Positions 36,501 to 43,100 of a stretch of 64,000 nucleotides of DNA are shown piece by piece. The stretch is from Zhengitettix transpicula (Eukaryota > Arthropoda > Insecta > Orthoptera > Tetrigidae), in NCBI GenBank assembly GCA_037074705.1, contig CM073596.1, positions 53,224,001-53,288,000 on the forward strand, written 5' to 3'. The first letter of the stretch is position 1. Each line of letters opens with the position of its first letter. The position numbers and the translations under genes are program-made. The notes under the pieces were generated by a model, which was not told the DNA's origin, did no database searches, and saw only the letters and a list, made by a program, of their open reading frames with translations.

Positions 36501-38371
36501 CATAAAAATATTTTCATTGAATTTGATTTTTATTATATGTGAAATTTTAAACAAAAATTTTGATGAAAATAATTTTATTTTTCATAATTATATTTTTTGT
36601 GTTTTCTTATGTGATGTGCGAAAATATGCAATTGCATTGAATAATTAAAAAATATGTGTATCTGAATGTGGCTCTTTATGAAATATATATAAAAAATGGA
36701 TTGCAGCTCTTTAACCACATGTGCCCACTCCTGTATTAATGTTATTATGTTGCAATCAACTTTCTGATCTATTATTTAAAGCTAACACACAATCACTTTT
36801 TTCTAATTTTAATTCTTTTAATATTCCAGTTTAAAGATGTGCATCTCACACGTGAAGCACTTCTACAAGAACATCTAGCTCATTGGACTACTGTTAGGAA
36901 GAAATGGCATACCATTTCTCACTTGAATGAGAACAGGTACTCTGAGAGTGGGCAGATTCTTAAGACCATCTTCAAGAAGTAAGTATGCTGATTGAAGTCT
37001 AATTTTGGATTAAAATGTTGCACATGTCATTATGTTGTGGCCAGAATGTTTAATCTTATCGCCATTTACAAAAATGTTAAAAGTCAGTATGCTTATCATT
37101 TGGGACAAATGTAAAATGTTCTCAAATTTTATGAGTTCTGATTTACAGGTTTAGTTTCATCTTACATTATTGACTAATATATGAACTATTCAGAATTTAT
37201 ATTGCAATGTTTGTTCAATTTTAGTATTCACGCTTCACTTGCAAATCCTCATCGATTCTTTGCTTTAGGATCAGAATTGTTTCAATGTTTGTGCTTGCTG
37301 ATACTTGAATATTTTGTATCATTCACAGTTGAAATATGGGTCTCAAGTTTAACTGATTACTGCACTGATGCAACCCAAGCATGTGTGTTTTGATTACTAA
37401 GGAAAATACCTCAACATGGTACAAGAATCCTGTATTGTTTGTCATTTTAGGTGGATTTTATTTAAAACTATTTGAAAATAAGTTATTGAATTTGTTGCTC
37501 AAAAGAGCTGTAATAAAGAAACTGAAACAGGTGTTTTGGTAAATTAATTTAATGTTGGAGAAATACACTTTTAGTTAGTGGAATATGAGCCACTTCATTA
37601 TGATTTTACAATATCTAGGTTGTTGTACACAGTAAAGTTTTAAAAGAAATGGGGTACTACATTGTAAATTGCACGAGGAAAAATGTATATACACAACAAA
37701 ATGTAATTTCAACTTGAAATTGTAGGATAAAGGTTGTGATTTGGTAAAATAAATATTTCAAAGATTCCATACTTACAATTTAGAATATTTAAGTATTTGA
37801 ATATTAGGACAAAGAAATGTGTCAGATAGTTTAAATCTTTAAAAAAACTGATCAAGGACCTTATATTGTGGAATTAAACATTTTTTCTTGTGAGTATTGG
37901 ATCAAAAGTCTACATTTATGTTTCACACTACAATTGAGCATTGTATAGGATTGTAATGTTTTTTGAACAGCGTATCATGGCCCTCTTCATAGTTAGATTG
38001 GCAAACTTCCCAGTTAATTTTAGATAAGGACACAATATTTATTTTTAATTAATTAACCCTGTGAGGCTTATAATGCTAAAGGTCGGGTGAGATATTAAAG
38101 TATTATTTGTTGTTCCTTACACTAACAAATTACATTTGCTTATGATTTTTCATATAATGCATTATGAAATTAATCACATTTTAATTTTTTATTGTTTCAA
38201 GGTCATAACAATGTTGCATGCAAACAATATATTGTTTCATTATAATAACATTTGGTTACAATGCAATATTTTGGCATAGTAATTTATTAACAAGTTTGCG
38301 TCATGTGTTCAGTAGATACGAAGAGTTACAAGATTAATTTCTTTCTTTCTTGCAGAGCCCTGGTCATGTAA
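1997..38371 (+). CDS. LIN37: LIN37 homolog, MuvB/DREAM complex subunit (six coding exons)
   Basis: Role (known for the family): nuclear subunit of the MuvB core, acting with LIN9, LIN52, LIN54 and RBBP4 in DREAM repression and Myb/FoxM1 activation of cell-cycle genes. Coding exons: 1997-2066, 34216-34363, 35183-35398, 35741-35936, 36830-36978, 38356-38371. Every junction has GT/AG and matching phase (1,2,2,0,2). Product 264 aa against 246 in human. Key matches: ARDRL...LQDLLEHS (about residues 30-45, human ARNQL...LQCLLEKS), a basic RKRRRR run (88-93), [16 protein letters not shown] (104-119), [11 protein letters not shown] with the CRAW motif (129-132), a VYKMPPPEP segment, and RYSES...ILKTIF near the C-terminus. 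Exons 2-6 are secure. Exon 1 rests on phase, basic N-terminal composition and a consensus donor. Intron 1 is about 32 kb. The gene is convergent with ANKRD13. Confidence 0.85.
2067..4780. other. CpG-depleted left part of LIN37 intron 1
   Basis: About 19 CG dinucleotides in 2.9 kb by eye (roughly 7 per kb), against roughly 49 per kb in a sample of the adjoining block at 10.08-11.04 kb. This matches long-term transcription and methylation of a gene body. No exon is recognised, apart from an unexplained minus-strand open frame at 4161-4745 (see findings). Confidence 0.55.
4782..4925 (+). other. possible alternative terminal exon with poly(A) signal inside LIN37 intron 1
   Basis: A pyrimidine-containing acceptor ends at AG 4780-4781. 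Splicing exon 1 here adds Gly-Glu-Phe and then a TGA at 4790-4792. An AATAAA lies at 4898-4903 and a short A run follows at about 4914. Together these would make a short prematurely polyadenylated LIN37 transcript. The CpG-depleted zone also stops almost exactly here. This is inference from signals only. Confidence 0.3.
5454..5621. repeat. fold-back element with 14-bp flanking direct repeats
   Basis: Two inverted arms of about 45 bp (about 5468-5515 and 5565-5607, containing AGTAAGCTTA / TAAGCTTACT) flank a 50-bp loop. The arms are bounded by a perfect 14-bp direct repeat TCGGGTATTCCATT at 5454-5467 and 5608-5621, which looks like a target-site duplication. The loop contains CGAAACGTC, the motif shared with the other repeats of this block. 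Confidence 0.65.
5930..6475. repeat. cluster of inverted and direct repeat copies
   Basis: A unit containing GACCGATAAATGTGTCC and GGTCGTTAAT occurs inverted at about 5940-6070 and directly at about 6170-6310 and 6300-6475. A related piece lies at 17660-17740. This is a nested non-autonomous repeat with no coding capacity. Confidence 0.55.
6480..6765. repeat. fold-back repeat, about 45-bp arms
   Basis: The arm at about 6497-6541 (containing TTCGGCAATATTGAC) recurs in reverse complement at about 6713-6755 (GGCAATATTGCCGAAAG). The 170-bp loop is AT-rich and has no gene. Confidence 0.6.
6770..9170. other. gene-free stretch of intron 1 with one AT microsatellite
   Basis: No coding region or recognised element. 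It contains a CGAAACGTTGTGAC motif at about 7805, a relic of the hammerhead-like family, and an (AT)n tract at about 8613-8660. Open frames across the microsatellite are composition artefacts. Confidence 0.5.
8613..8660. repeat. (AT)n microsatellite
   Basis: About 23 uninterrupted AT dinucleotides. Confidence 0.95.
9174..9227. repeat. pair of perfect 14-bp palindromes 40 bp apart
   Basis: GCGGAATATTCCGC occurs at 9174-9187 and again at 9214-9227. Each copy is its own reverse complement. A partial TTCCG lies between them. The function is unknown; the shape resembles a duplicated dimeric protein-binding site or a transposon end. Confidence 0.7.
9640..9985. repeat. fold-back element, sub-family A hammerhead-like cores in both arms
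   Basis: The left arm (about 9650-9742) carries the reverse complement of CTGACG...GAAACGT. The right arm (about 9863-9980) reads CACCTGACGAAAGCAAC, then GATTGTAGAAACGTC, then the family tail ending in TATTTGGCTA. Arms are about 90-110 bp and imperfect. The loop is about 120 bp. Confidence 0.7.
10000..11550. other. gene-free intronic stretch
   Basis: CpG-rich DNA (about 47 CG in 10081-11040 by eye). No coding region, no recognised element. Short open frames on both strands have no family resemblance. Confidence 0.5.
11560..11725. repeat. degenerate fold-back, sub-family A
   Basis: CCTTGTTGCTTTCGTCAGG on the left (about 11570-11592, minus-oriented core) and CAACAAGGACTTCAGAAACG on the right (about 11670-11691). 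The arms are decayed. Confidence 0.55.
11800..12205. repeat. fold-back element, sub-family C
   Basis: The right arm (about 12085-12200) reads ACCTGAAGAGGTCCCAATCA, then GGGATGAAACGTTGTG and an AT-rich tail with TTTTTCTGAC. The left arm (about 11803-11890) is its reverse complement, including CACAACGGTTCATCC. Arms are about 85 bp, loop about 200 bp. Confidence 0.7.
12480..12790. repeat. fold-back element, sub-family A
   Basis: Left arm about 12495-12640 (CAACGTTTCTGCAAGCCTTG, then TTTCGTCAGG). Right arm about 12680-12785 (ACCTGACGAAAGCAACAAGG, then GGTATTTATTG). The right copy has lost the GAAACG part, so the two arms differ in decay. Confidence 0.65.
12800..14220. other. gene-free intronic stretch
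   Basis: No recognised gene or element. The open frames have no domain resemblance. Confidence 0.45.
14225..14375 (-). repeat. single sub-family A arm
   Basis: ACGATTCTGCAATCATTGTTG followed by TTTGTCAGGTGATT is a decayed minus-oriented copy without a clear partner arm. Confidence 0.5.
14906..15300 (-). mobile_element. non-autonomous Helitron-like element, copy 1
   Basis: On the minus strand the element ends with CCCGGGCAACCAGCTATT. Compare copy 3 on the plus strand, whose end is CGGGCAACGCCGGGC and then CTAG|T. Upstream it shares with copies 2-4 the GTCGCTGAGTTTAA block, a CACCCC-rich block and a cluster around CATTTGGTCTAAAT. A GC-rich hairpin a few bases before CTRR(T) is the Helitron 3' signature. 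No Rep/helicase is encoded. Confidence 0.5.
15790..15840 (-). repeat. hammerhead-like core, sub-family B
   Basis: The minus strand reads CCTGATGAATACCTAAAATA, then AGGACGAAACGTAG. It immediately precedes a LINE fragment. Confidence 0.5.
15960..16420 (+). pseudogene. LINE reverse-transcriptase C-terminal fragment
   Basis: The frame with [15 protein letters not shown] matches the conserved YKT...RPILTYGAE block after the catalytic domain in many LINE polymerases. After a stop it continues in other frames with a VEI-F(L)RDFL-like segment, a NRQKS-like region and the [10 protein letters not shown] block. It is broken by a stop near 16200 and by frameshifts. Only the C-terminal part is present, as expected for a 5'-truncated copy. 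Confidence 0.65.
16430..17265. other. gene-free intronic stretch
   Basis: Minus-strand open frames of 60-78 codons overlap here, but none shows a recognisable domain. Confidence 0.4.
17270..17460. repeat. fold-back, sub-family B
   Basis: Left arm CAACGTTTCGTCCACAATTT at about 17301-17320. Right arm CACTTGATGAGGTACACGGA, then GGGGGAAACGTCGTGTATTA, at about 17377-17420. The loop includes GTATTTGGGAGGCAACTGG, which recurs at 18507 as part of another repeat. Confidence 0.55.
17470..20060. other. gene-free intronic stretch
   Basis: Contains a decayed ACCTGACGAATGTAC...GAACGTCG core at about 17599-17640 and a partial repeat at about 18500-18550 shared with 17325-17370. Several 65-81 codon open frames at 18739-19909 on the plus strand have high CpG but no domain I recognise. 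Confidence 0.4.
20068..20500 (-). mobile_element. non-autonomous Helitron-like element, copy 2
   Basis: It shares with copy 1 (14906-15300) the same minus-strand order: a CCCAGCTATT end, a TTTAATTATGACAACCTGA block, GC-rich CACCCC tracts, ATCGGGAGAAACACTATCAA, ACACAGTGTTTGTTTC and AATTTGGTC. No coding capacity. Confidence 0.5.
20500..20650 (+). repeat. hammerhead-like core, sub-family B/C
   Basis: CAACTGAAGAAGTCCCTGAT, then CATCGGGACAAAATGTTTTG. GTCCC and GGGAC can pair around a short loop. GAAA is changed to CAAA, so this copy is degenerate. Confidence 0.5.
20660..21060. other. gene-free intronic stretch
   Basis: Overlapping open frames at 20705-20984 on both strands show no recognised domain. 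Confidence 0.4.
21060..21306 (+). mobile_element. non-autonomous Helitron-like element, copy 3 (3' end intact)
   Basis: The best 3' end of the family: GTCGCTGAGTTTAATTATGG, then ACGGGCAACGCCGGGC, then ACCCAACTAG ending at 21306 and followed by T. The GC-rich stem just before CTAG and insertion before T fit Helitron 3' ends. The 5' end is not resolved. Confidence 0.55.
21310..21810. other. gene-free intronic stretch
   Basis: Nothing recognised. Confidence 0.4.
21850..22080 (-). repeat. sub-family B core followed by long (TA)n
   Basis: On the minus strand CCTGATGAAGTCCCAAAATT, then GTGGACGAATCGTC (21863-21896). A TA microsatellite follows at about 21907-21995, then a partial CCTGAAGATATCTGAAGAAC at about 22019. 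Confidence 0.65.
21907..21995. repeat. (TA)n microsatellite
   Basis: Almost pure TA repeats with one short interruption near the right end. Confidence 0.95.
22170..22480. repeat. near-perfect fold-back, sub-family A
   Basis: Arms of about 85-95 bp (about 22256-22341 and 22366-22452) are almost perfect reverse complements around a loop of about 25 bp. Each arm has the core CTGACGAAAGGGACAAGGAT, then CCAGAAA. The right arm differs by about three bases next to TTCGTACC. This is the youngest-looking copy of the family in the window. Confidence 0.8.
22600..22680 (-). repeat. single sub-family A arm
   Basis: CTACAACGTTTCGGCAGTCC, then TTGTTCCTGTCGTCAGGTGA. No partner arm close by. Confidence 0.6.
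22690..23600. other. gene-free intronic stretch
   Basis: A 75-codon open frame at 22895-23122 shows no recognised domain. Confidence 0.4.
23605..23700 (-). repeat. single sub-family B core
   Basis: ACGACGTTTCGTCCACAATT, then CTGGGACTTCATCAGGTAAT. Read on the minus strand this is an intact CTGATGA...GAAACGTCGT core with a GUCC/GGAC stem. Confidence 0.65.
23930..24260. repeat. fold-back, sub-family B
   Basis: Left arm about 23935-24060 and right arm about 24105-24245. The right arm reads CACTTGATGAAGTACAAAAT, then TATGGACGAAACGTCGTGAT. Tails run outward and end near TTTTTTCCTGAC. Confidence 0.7.
24395..24532 (+). repeat. sub-family A arm ending in (AT)n
   Basis: CATCTGACGAAAGCAACAAG, then GATTGCAGAAAATGTTGTG, followed by the TTTGTCTGGTATTTGACTG tail and an (AT)n tract at about 24495-24532. 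Confidence 0.65.
24600..25080. other. gene-free stretch with a C-rich tract
   Basis: C-rich low-complexity sequence at about 24768-24788. The 86-codon minus-strand frame over it is compositional. Confidence 0.4.
25080..25646 (+). mobile_element. non-autonomous Helitron-like element, copy 4, internally duplicated
   Basis: Starts with a TAATAAATAAAACAGTGTGT-type segment and ends at CTAG (25643-25646) followed by T. Two partly repeated internal modules are visible (about 25300-25400 and 25540-25640), each with a CAACCCCTT...GGCATGGG/AGCATGGG block and a GCGTTA block. No protein is encoded. Confidence 0.5.
25690..25925. repeat. fold-back, sub-family A variant
   Basis: Left CTCGTTCCTTTCTTCAGGTG (about 25759). 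Right TACCTGAAGAAATGAACAAG, then CTTTCCAGAAACGTTGTGTG (about 25840-25878), then the TATTTGGCTATTTTAGC tail. The CTGAAGA form shows N7 varies among copies. Confidence 0.65.
25930..27410. other. gene-free intronic stretch
   Basis: Long overlapping open frames lie on both strands at 26771-27242, but the translations show no domain I can name. This may be an old repeat. Confidence 0.35.
27415..27765. repeat. 33-bp minisatellite, about 10 copies
   Basis: The unit is about 33 bp, built around AGTAAAATTTAGTCAGATGC and CATAGTGAT. Variants of the unit alternate (AAACTTCATGG, AAAAGTTTGATG types), suggesting a higher-order unit of about 100 bp. Because 33 is divisible by three, the minus strand stays open for 112 codons with an 11-residue periodic peptide rich in KFYYHY. 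I treat that frame as a by-product of the repeat. Confidence 0.85.
27770..28660. other. gene-free intronic stretch
   Basis: An 84-codon plus-strand frame at 28156-28410 lacks any recognised domain. Confidence 0.4.
28670..29130. repeat. sub-family A fold-back interrupted by a 232-bp duplicated segment
   Basis: The left arm runs about 28675-28775. The right arm starts CACCTGAGGAAAGCAACAAG (28794) and reaches AGAAATA at about 28827. It is then broken by foreign sequence up to about 29060, after which the normal tail (GTGTGGTATTCATTTAGCG and on to TCATTTGGCTAC) resumes. Confidence 0.7.
28826..29056 (+). repeat. 232-bp direct duplication, copy 1
   Basis: Over 90 percent identical by eye to 29291-29520 (shared CTTAGGGGTTTCCAAC, GGTGAGAAACTGGAACCTCC, CATCTGATGTTATTCTC). 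This copy lies inside a fold-back arm. Confidence 0.85.
29291..29520 (+). repeat. 232-bp direct duplication, copy 2
   Basis: Partner of 28826-29056, about 465 bp away. It differs by scattered substitutions. Confidence 0.85.
29880..30150. repeat. fold-back, sub-family C/B
   Basis: Left arm CCGACGTTTCGTCCGCTTTT, then AAGATCCTCTTCAGG (29908-29950). Right arm AAATCTGAAGAGTTCCTTAA, then AAAGGACGAAACTGTAG (30056-30093). Confidence 0.7.
30155..31085. other. gene-free intronic stretch
   Basis: Nothing recognised. Confidence 0.4.
31091..31480 (+). mobile_element. mariner-like element, 5' part (truncated)
   Basis: Begins TA then CGAGGGTCACTCCAAAAGTA, a typical mariner terminal inverted repeat after its TA target. 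About 130 bp on, [20 protein letters not shown] resembles the N-terminal helix-turn-helix of mariner transposases. It then breaks down in stops and ends in unrelated sequence. No catalytic region here. Confidence 0.5.
31480..31550 (-). repeat. hammerhead-like core
   Basis: CAACGTTTCGTTCCTTTTCT, then TGGAACATTGTCAGGCG. The minus strand has a CTGACAA variant and GAAACGTTGAC. GTTCC/GGAAC can pair. Confidence 0.45.
31700..32030 (+). other. unidentified 101-codon open frame
   Basis: A frame at 31712-32017 contains [15 protein letters not shown], faintly like a motif seen in LINE-type proteins (KPR..VIDPT.R). No other support. Possibly a retroelement fragment. Confidence 0.2.
32040..32290 (+). mobile_element. 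Helitron-like 5' portion, copy 5
   Basis: Has TCTGTCTGTG repeats, CATTGCGATGAAACTTTGG and a GTGAACAGGGGTGAAATA segment, the pattern of the 5' half of elements in this family. The 3' half is missing. Confidence 0.4.
32290..33560. other. gene-free intronic stretch
   Basis: A C10/A12 tract at about 32853-32877 and a G run near 33441 are the only landmarks. The CpG-rich block ends at about 33450. Confidence 0.4.
33567..33796 (+). CDS. candidate exon of unknown identity
   Basis: A good acceptor (TTTACAATTCAG, AG 33565-33566) opens a frame of 75 codons to TGA 33794-33796, including [32 protein letters not shown] and [11 protein letters not shown]. The sequence looks protein-like, but I do not recognise the family. 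The entry phase is 1, the same as LIN37 exon 2, so exon 1 could splice here and give an alternative short isoform. It could also be the 3' end of an old retrocopy. Confidence 0.3.
34216..38371 (+). CDS. LIN37: LIN37 coding exons 2-6 (conserved part)
   Basis: This holds all the recognisable LIN37 sequence. Exon 2 (34216-34363) has the helical ARDRL...LLEHSDD segment. Exon 3 (35183-35398) has the basic region, the [10 protein letters not shown] block and the CRAW motif, and uses a GTTAGT donor. Exon 4 (35741-35936) has proline-rich TPEPP and KMPPPEP stretches. Exon 5 (36830-36978) has the tryptophan-rich HLAHW...KKWH segment and NRYSES. Exon 6 adds only ALVM and the TAA stop at 38369-38371. Introns here are 1.4 kb or less and CpG-poor. 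Confidence 0.92.
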
Positions 38372-39493
38372 TTTGAGACAATGCCTGACTACTTCATGCT
38401 TATTGATCTAGCTCAACAGTTCACTTTATTTTGTTGTAAATGTTGGTTTCTTAACAAGCTTGTTTTTGGTGTAGATAAACAACATTGACAATTATTTTTC
38501 AAATTAAGAAAATGTAGCATGTTCTGCAATGATTTTATAATTTAATGCAGTCTGCATGTACTAAATCAGTGAACATTTTGAGAATTATGTTTGTCTAAAC
38601 AATTTGTCATTTGACAAGTCACTCATCTGAATCATAATTCCCTTCTAATATGAAAAGAATAAAATGTTGAGAGAAAAATTGTGCACATTATTTTCATACC
38701 TGATCAAGTTGATGTATTCTTCCTCATAATCAGAAATTTCCTATTAGTAGTTGAGATTTCCTTTTGTGAAGGAATTGTCAAAAGTTCCAAGTCTCAGTTT
38801 AACAATAAATATTTAATAGTAATTAATTCTGTTATTGCTGCTGATCAAAATGATTTATGTTTGGAAATGCTATGAAGTTTACAGTATTCATCTTGCTAGT
38901 TCTATGTAATTCATGTTACAGCCTAGGTTAATCACTATTAACATATTTGAAATTAATCCTCTCAGAATGTTGACATAATGTATATATTGTAAGAACTTAC
39001 AATTGCATAACTCAGCAGACAAAAATTCCATTATTGAGGCATTTACTTTTTTTGATGTCCCAGTTAATTACCACACCAACTACTTTGAAATATGATCTAT
39101 TTACCTAATTTAAATAGTCTTCAGCTACTGATACTGGGCTCCATATTTGATATATCATATCTTTGGTGCAAGTACTTCTGTAACAAGTATGTTTATTGGT
39201 CTTGTACTGTAGCTGAAGAACAGAATTGCTTATTCTCAAATTCCTATAAATATTCGTAAGGTCTTACCTGCATTTTGTGTGTACAATTTCAGAGGACATT
39301 GGATTCTAGGATTATTTCTCATACAAAACACATTGCATTTTAAAGATTGGTTAGAAAATATTGCTTCGATCTAATGAATTATTTCTTATTGAATACCTTA
39401 AAAAACTATTATTTAAAACTCTGTTCTGGCACCACCTTTTAGGCTTGTGAAGAATTTTCATTTTAAATAGTGAAGAGACTTCGGGAAAATAAA
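38372..39493 (+). other. LIN37 3' UTR candidates and poly(A) signals
   Basis: After the stop there are AATAAA hexamers at 38658-38663 and 39488-39493, among others. The distal one lies 24 bp from the ANKRD13 minus-strand signal, so the two 3' UTRs may abut or overlap. Confidence 0.5.
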
Positions 39494-39516
39494 TACTGCA
39501 GTGTATTTCTCTAATA

Positions 39517-39522
39517 TTTATT
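39517..39522 (-). terminator. ANKRD13 poly(A) signal
   Basis: AATAAA on the minus strand about 410 bp after the ANKRD13 stop. It is the nearest plausible hexamer to a typical 3' UTR end. Confidence 0.5.
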
Positions 39523-39933
39523 TATATCGCAACAACGGTAACGAGAAAGGCAAAACAGTCTTCATACTTCAATCGTAAGCAAAATACCAAATTGCTTGTA
39601 TCACAAATTATTTTTAGGAATGAATTTCACTCTTGTACAATTCTCCAGGTCGGTGGAAAAGTTAACAAAGATGGTGAAAAACTACATACCACTAAAAACG
39701 TATTCTGTCATTTTAACACGTACACACTTGTCCTTATGATACGGTCAAAGTGGCTTGACTAAGTGAAAAAAAAATTTAAAATATGACTTCTAAATTTGAA
39801 ACTATAAAGCATCTTTATATTTACACGATCAGTTTTGTACAGTATAAATAGTAGAAGAGTACTTCAAGTATCCAATATAAATAGTTGACACAGACAAGCG
39901 CTCCCAGACGCGGAGCTCGGTGGAGACGTCATG

Positions 39934-40150
39934 TCATTTGTCTGTGAGCGACAGCCGGAGCACCTGTTCCAACACTTCTTCCTCCTGCCGTCTGCGGAGT
40001 TCCTCCTCTTCACGCTCCCTCTGGGAAATAGCCAATGCCATCTGCAACTCCTGGTCGCTGCTGACGGGGGCAGGTAGGCAGGGGGTTTCGGGACTGCTGT
40101 TTCCAGGCGACAGGTTCTGCTGGTACAATGCTAAGCTGGCTTGGATTGCC
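39934..40150 (-). CDS. ANKRD13: ANKRD13 last exon with ubiquitin-interacting motifs
   Basis: Encodes [12 protein letters not shown] (end of UIM2), a proline-rich linker, [10 protein letters not shown] (UIM3), a Glu/Arg-rich helix, [15 protein letters not shown] (UIM4) and stop TGA (39936-39934). The GC-rich codons here contrast with the AT-rich introns. Confidence 0.93.
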
Positions 40151-43100
40151 CTACAAAGTATGAAAGCAACTACCACTGGCAATAGGTTCAAGGTTTGATA
40201 TAAAATTAAGTACCAAAAAACTACTTATATATTAGCTTTTTTTGAAAAATATTAAATGAACTGGGTTTGAGTTGTAAAAGGGATTATCATTACTGCATTT
40301 AAAAACCCATCACAAAGTATACTAAGAGAATTGATAAATTAAAATCAGATGGTATTCTTTGCATTAGTCTATTATTGGTATTAAAATAATAGAATTCTTG
40401 CATACAAATGTGAGTTTTTCTTTGACAGGAAGGCTGCAAAGTTTGCCCTAAATCTTTAATTAATATTATTAAACTGCTCATTTAACTTAAAATTCCTCAT
40501 CCATTCTATACAAAAATTGAGAATAATAATGTTAACAGAATATTTGCTGCACACTCGTGCCAATACTTTTATGCATTTACTTTATAAGAACTTTTTTTTT
40601 TCATGAGGAAAACCAGTTTAACAGGATTATTATAGAATTTATGTTCATATAATTGTCTTTGTAGATAATCCACACACAATTAAAAATATTGGAAAAGAAA
40701 TTTTATGTGTTTATCATTAAAGTGAACATAAATGGTAAAAGAGAGAGATAAATTTTCAGCGAGGAAATCCAAATGCATCAAATTATGCCTCATTAAGCTT
40801 TTTTGAATTGCAGTACTTTGCCATCCTATAGAAGAAAAAAGACAATTGTTGGTTTGGCTCAGATGATGCAAATATATTTCGCAGTAAACCATTCAGGAAT
40901 GATCTTTTTGTCTGATGCATTCAAATGATAAACAACAGATAACACTTCAAATTCTGAAGGAAACAAACTGAGGAATTGCAAAACAATTTAGAATGAAAAA
41001 TCAGATAAGTCAATAACAAAATGAGATTATAATTAAAATGCATTTACTACTAAGATACCAAAGAATAATAAATTGTGTGTCTGGCTAACTCCATTATAAA
41101 TTTAATATCCATATATTGATGAAGAAATTGACATTATGCAATGGAAGGAATACTGAAGCAAATCATTTGGATTATAGCTTAAAGATAGAGACTGGTCCTG
41201 AATAGTACAATACTTAACTAATTGAGCTCCTCAAAAATGGTTATAGTTAAGCTGTAAAGGAAAATGTAGTTGAAAATATGGCATGTTCACGACAATAGTA
41301 CAAAGCACTTCTGAATTTCAAACAACATACTATCTAGGAACGCCAAGGAAATTGCAGTTGGTTCTGTCCTTTTTTGCAGGGCTGTAAAAAAGGTGGCATA
41401 AAAAATACTGCACTTATATCTACTCTATGATAACACAACATATGATTATACCTTTGCAATTGACGTTCCTCCTCTGCATGGACATTTGGTGTGTTGGGCC
41501 TTGAGGGCCGTTGCGCTCTGAGGGCTTCCCATATGTCCACCTAAAAAACATAATTGAGTAAATAAAATCGATCTGAAAAATGACAAGAATAGAACTGCCC
41601 TGTAATTAATTCCCCCATTACAGACAGGTTTGTTTCTACAGAGATATAGGATACCTCATCTGTCATTTATGCTTATTCTGGGAATTACATACTTATTAAA
41701 TTGTTTTATTAAAATAGAGGTTTATCTAAGAAATGCCCCATCTTAAATAGAAAATTCAAACTGAACCTCATCCTTTTCACTGCCAGCTTCAATAAGACTC
41801 TGCTGGATAGCAAACTGTAGGAGCTCATCTTCCTCTTCCATGCTGAACTGTCTCCTAACCTCAGCACCTGTCAACAATAATACAGAAAATTAATTTGTAT
41901 ATTCAATTATTATGGCATTCAATTACATAATGGACAGAATTCATAATTGACCTAGTTTAGTGTAGGACACGGGTGGAGCAAAACAACTATCATCCACAAT
42001 GCAACTGATTCTGTCATCTTCTAGAACTCTTGACACTCCTGGAACTTCCTCATCAAGTCCAAATATGTTTCCAAAGGTAATTCTGGCATTAAGCACATGG
42101 AACAGAGGAATTTCTGAAACAAATGAAAATTTTACTCCCAAACAACTTAGATATTTATTTATAAGTTATTTCCAAATATGCTCAATATTGTGGAAATTTA
42201 CATTTAATGATGATAGAAATATTAATGTAAATTGTAATTGAAGACCTGAATGGATATCATAAATAACAAATTAATAATGAAAGCTAGGGTTTGTGGGGAA
42301 AAGGAAAGGTCCATTGAGAAGAAATGCAAAATTAAAACTTATTTTGTACCTATTTTCACGGGAAACCCAGCAGGCAACTGCATCTGAATAAAGTCTTTCA
42401 GTTTTGCAAAATGTGAACTAGAAATTGCCATCAGGTCTACAATGGGCATGATTTGCTCCTGTAGGCTAAGTGGGTAATCTTCACACAGCCATAAAGTTGC
42501 CTGAAACACAATTTTCAAGTTAATTCAAAAGTTTAGTTTGAAATTGAATATTACCACTGTTCACCAATAATTTCAACAGTTTGAAGAAATTTACATTAAA
42601 AGAATATATCATTTGTTTTCTTCAGAAATATAAGTTTTAAGAGTCATTATTTTTAGACTAGTTCAAAGCAAAAGAATTACAGTCACGCACTATTTTGCAT
42701 TTACATATTTACATTTAGTAGCCAAATTAATTTTTCTAGTGTAATAAATATTAAAATAATTTCATTCTTAACATAAAACTTACCTTAAACTTTTGTATCT
42801 TTGTATTTATTTCCTTTGGACGACCGATGTCCCTTCCTTGGAGATCTTGATCGTCAAAATATTCCTCTGGGCTAATGTTGCATGGATTTCCTGTGTGGCT
42901 ATACTCTTCCTACAACACGAGACAAATGTGTGCACATAACTTATTGAAAAAGGCAAAATGTTTACTAGATAAGAGGAGAGAAGAGCAAAATAATTACATT
43001 GTTTGTTTCTGGTAGAGCCTGCTTCTCTTCAATCTCAGCAATACCGAGGAATGACTGCAAGGGTGTCTTCGGAGATTTCGCCTTAACTTTGTCAGACTCT

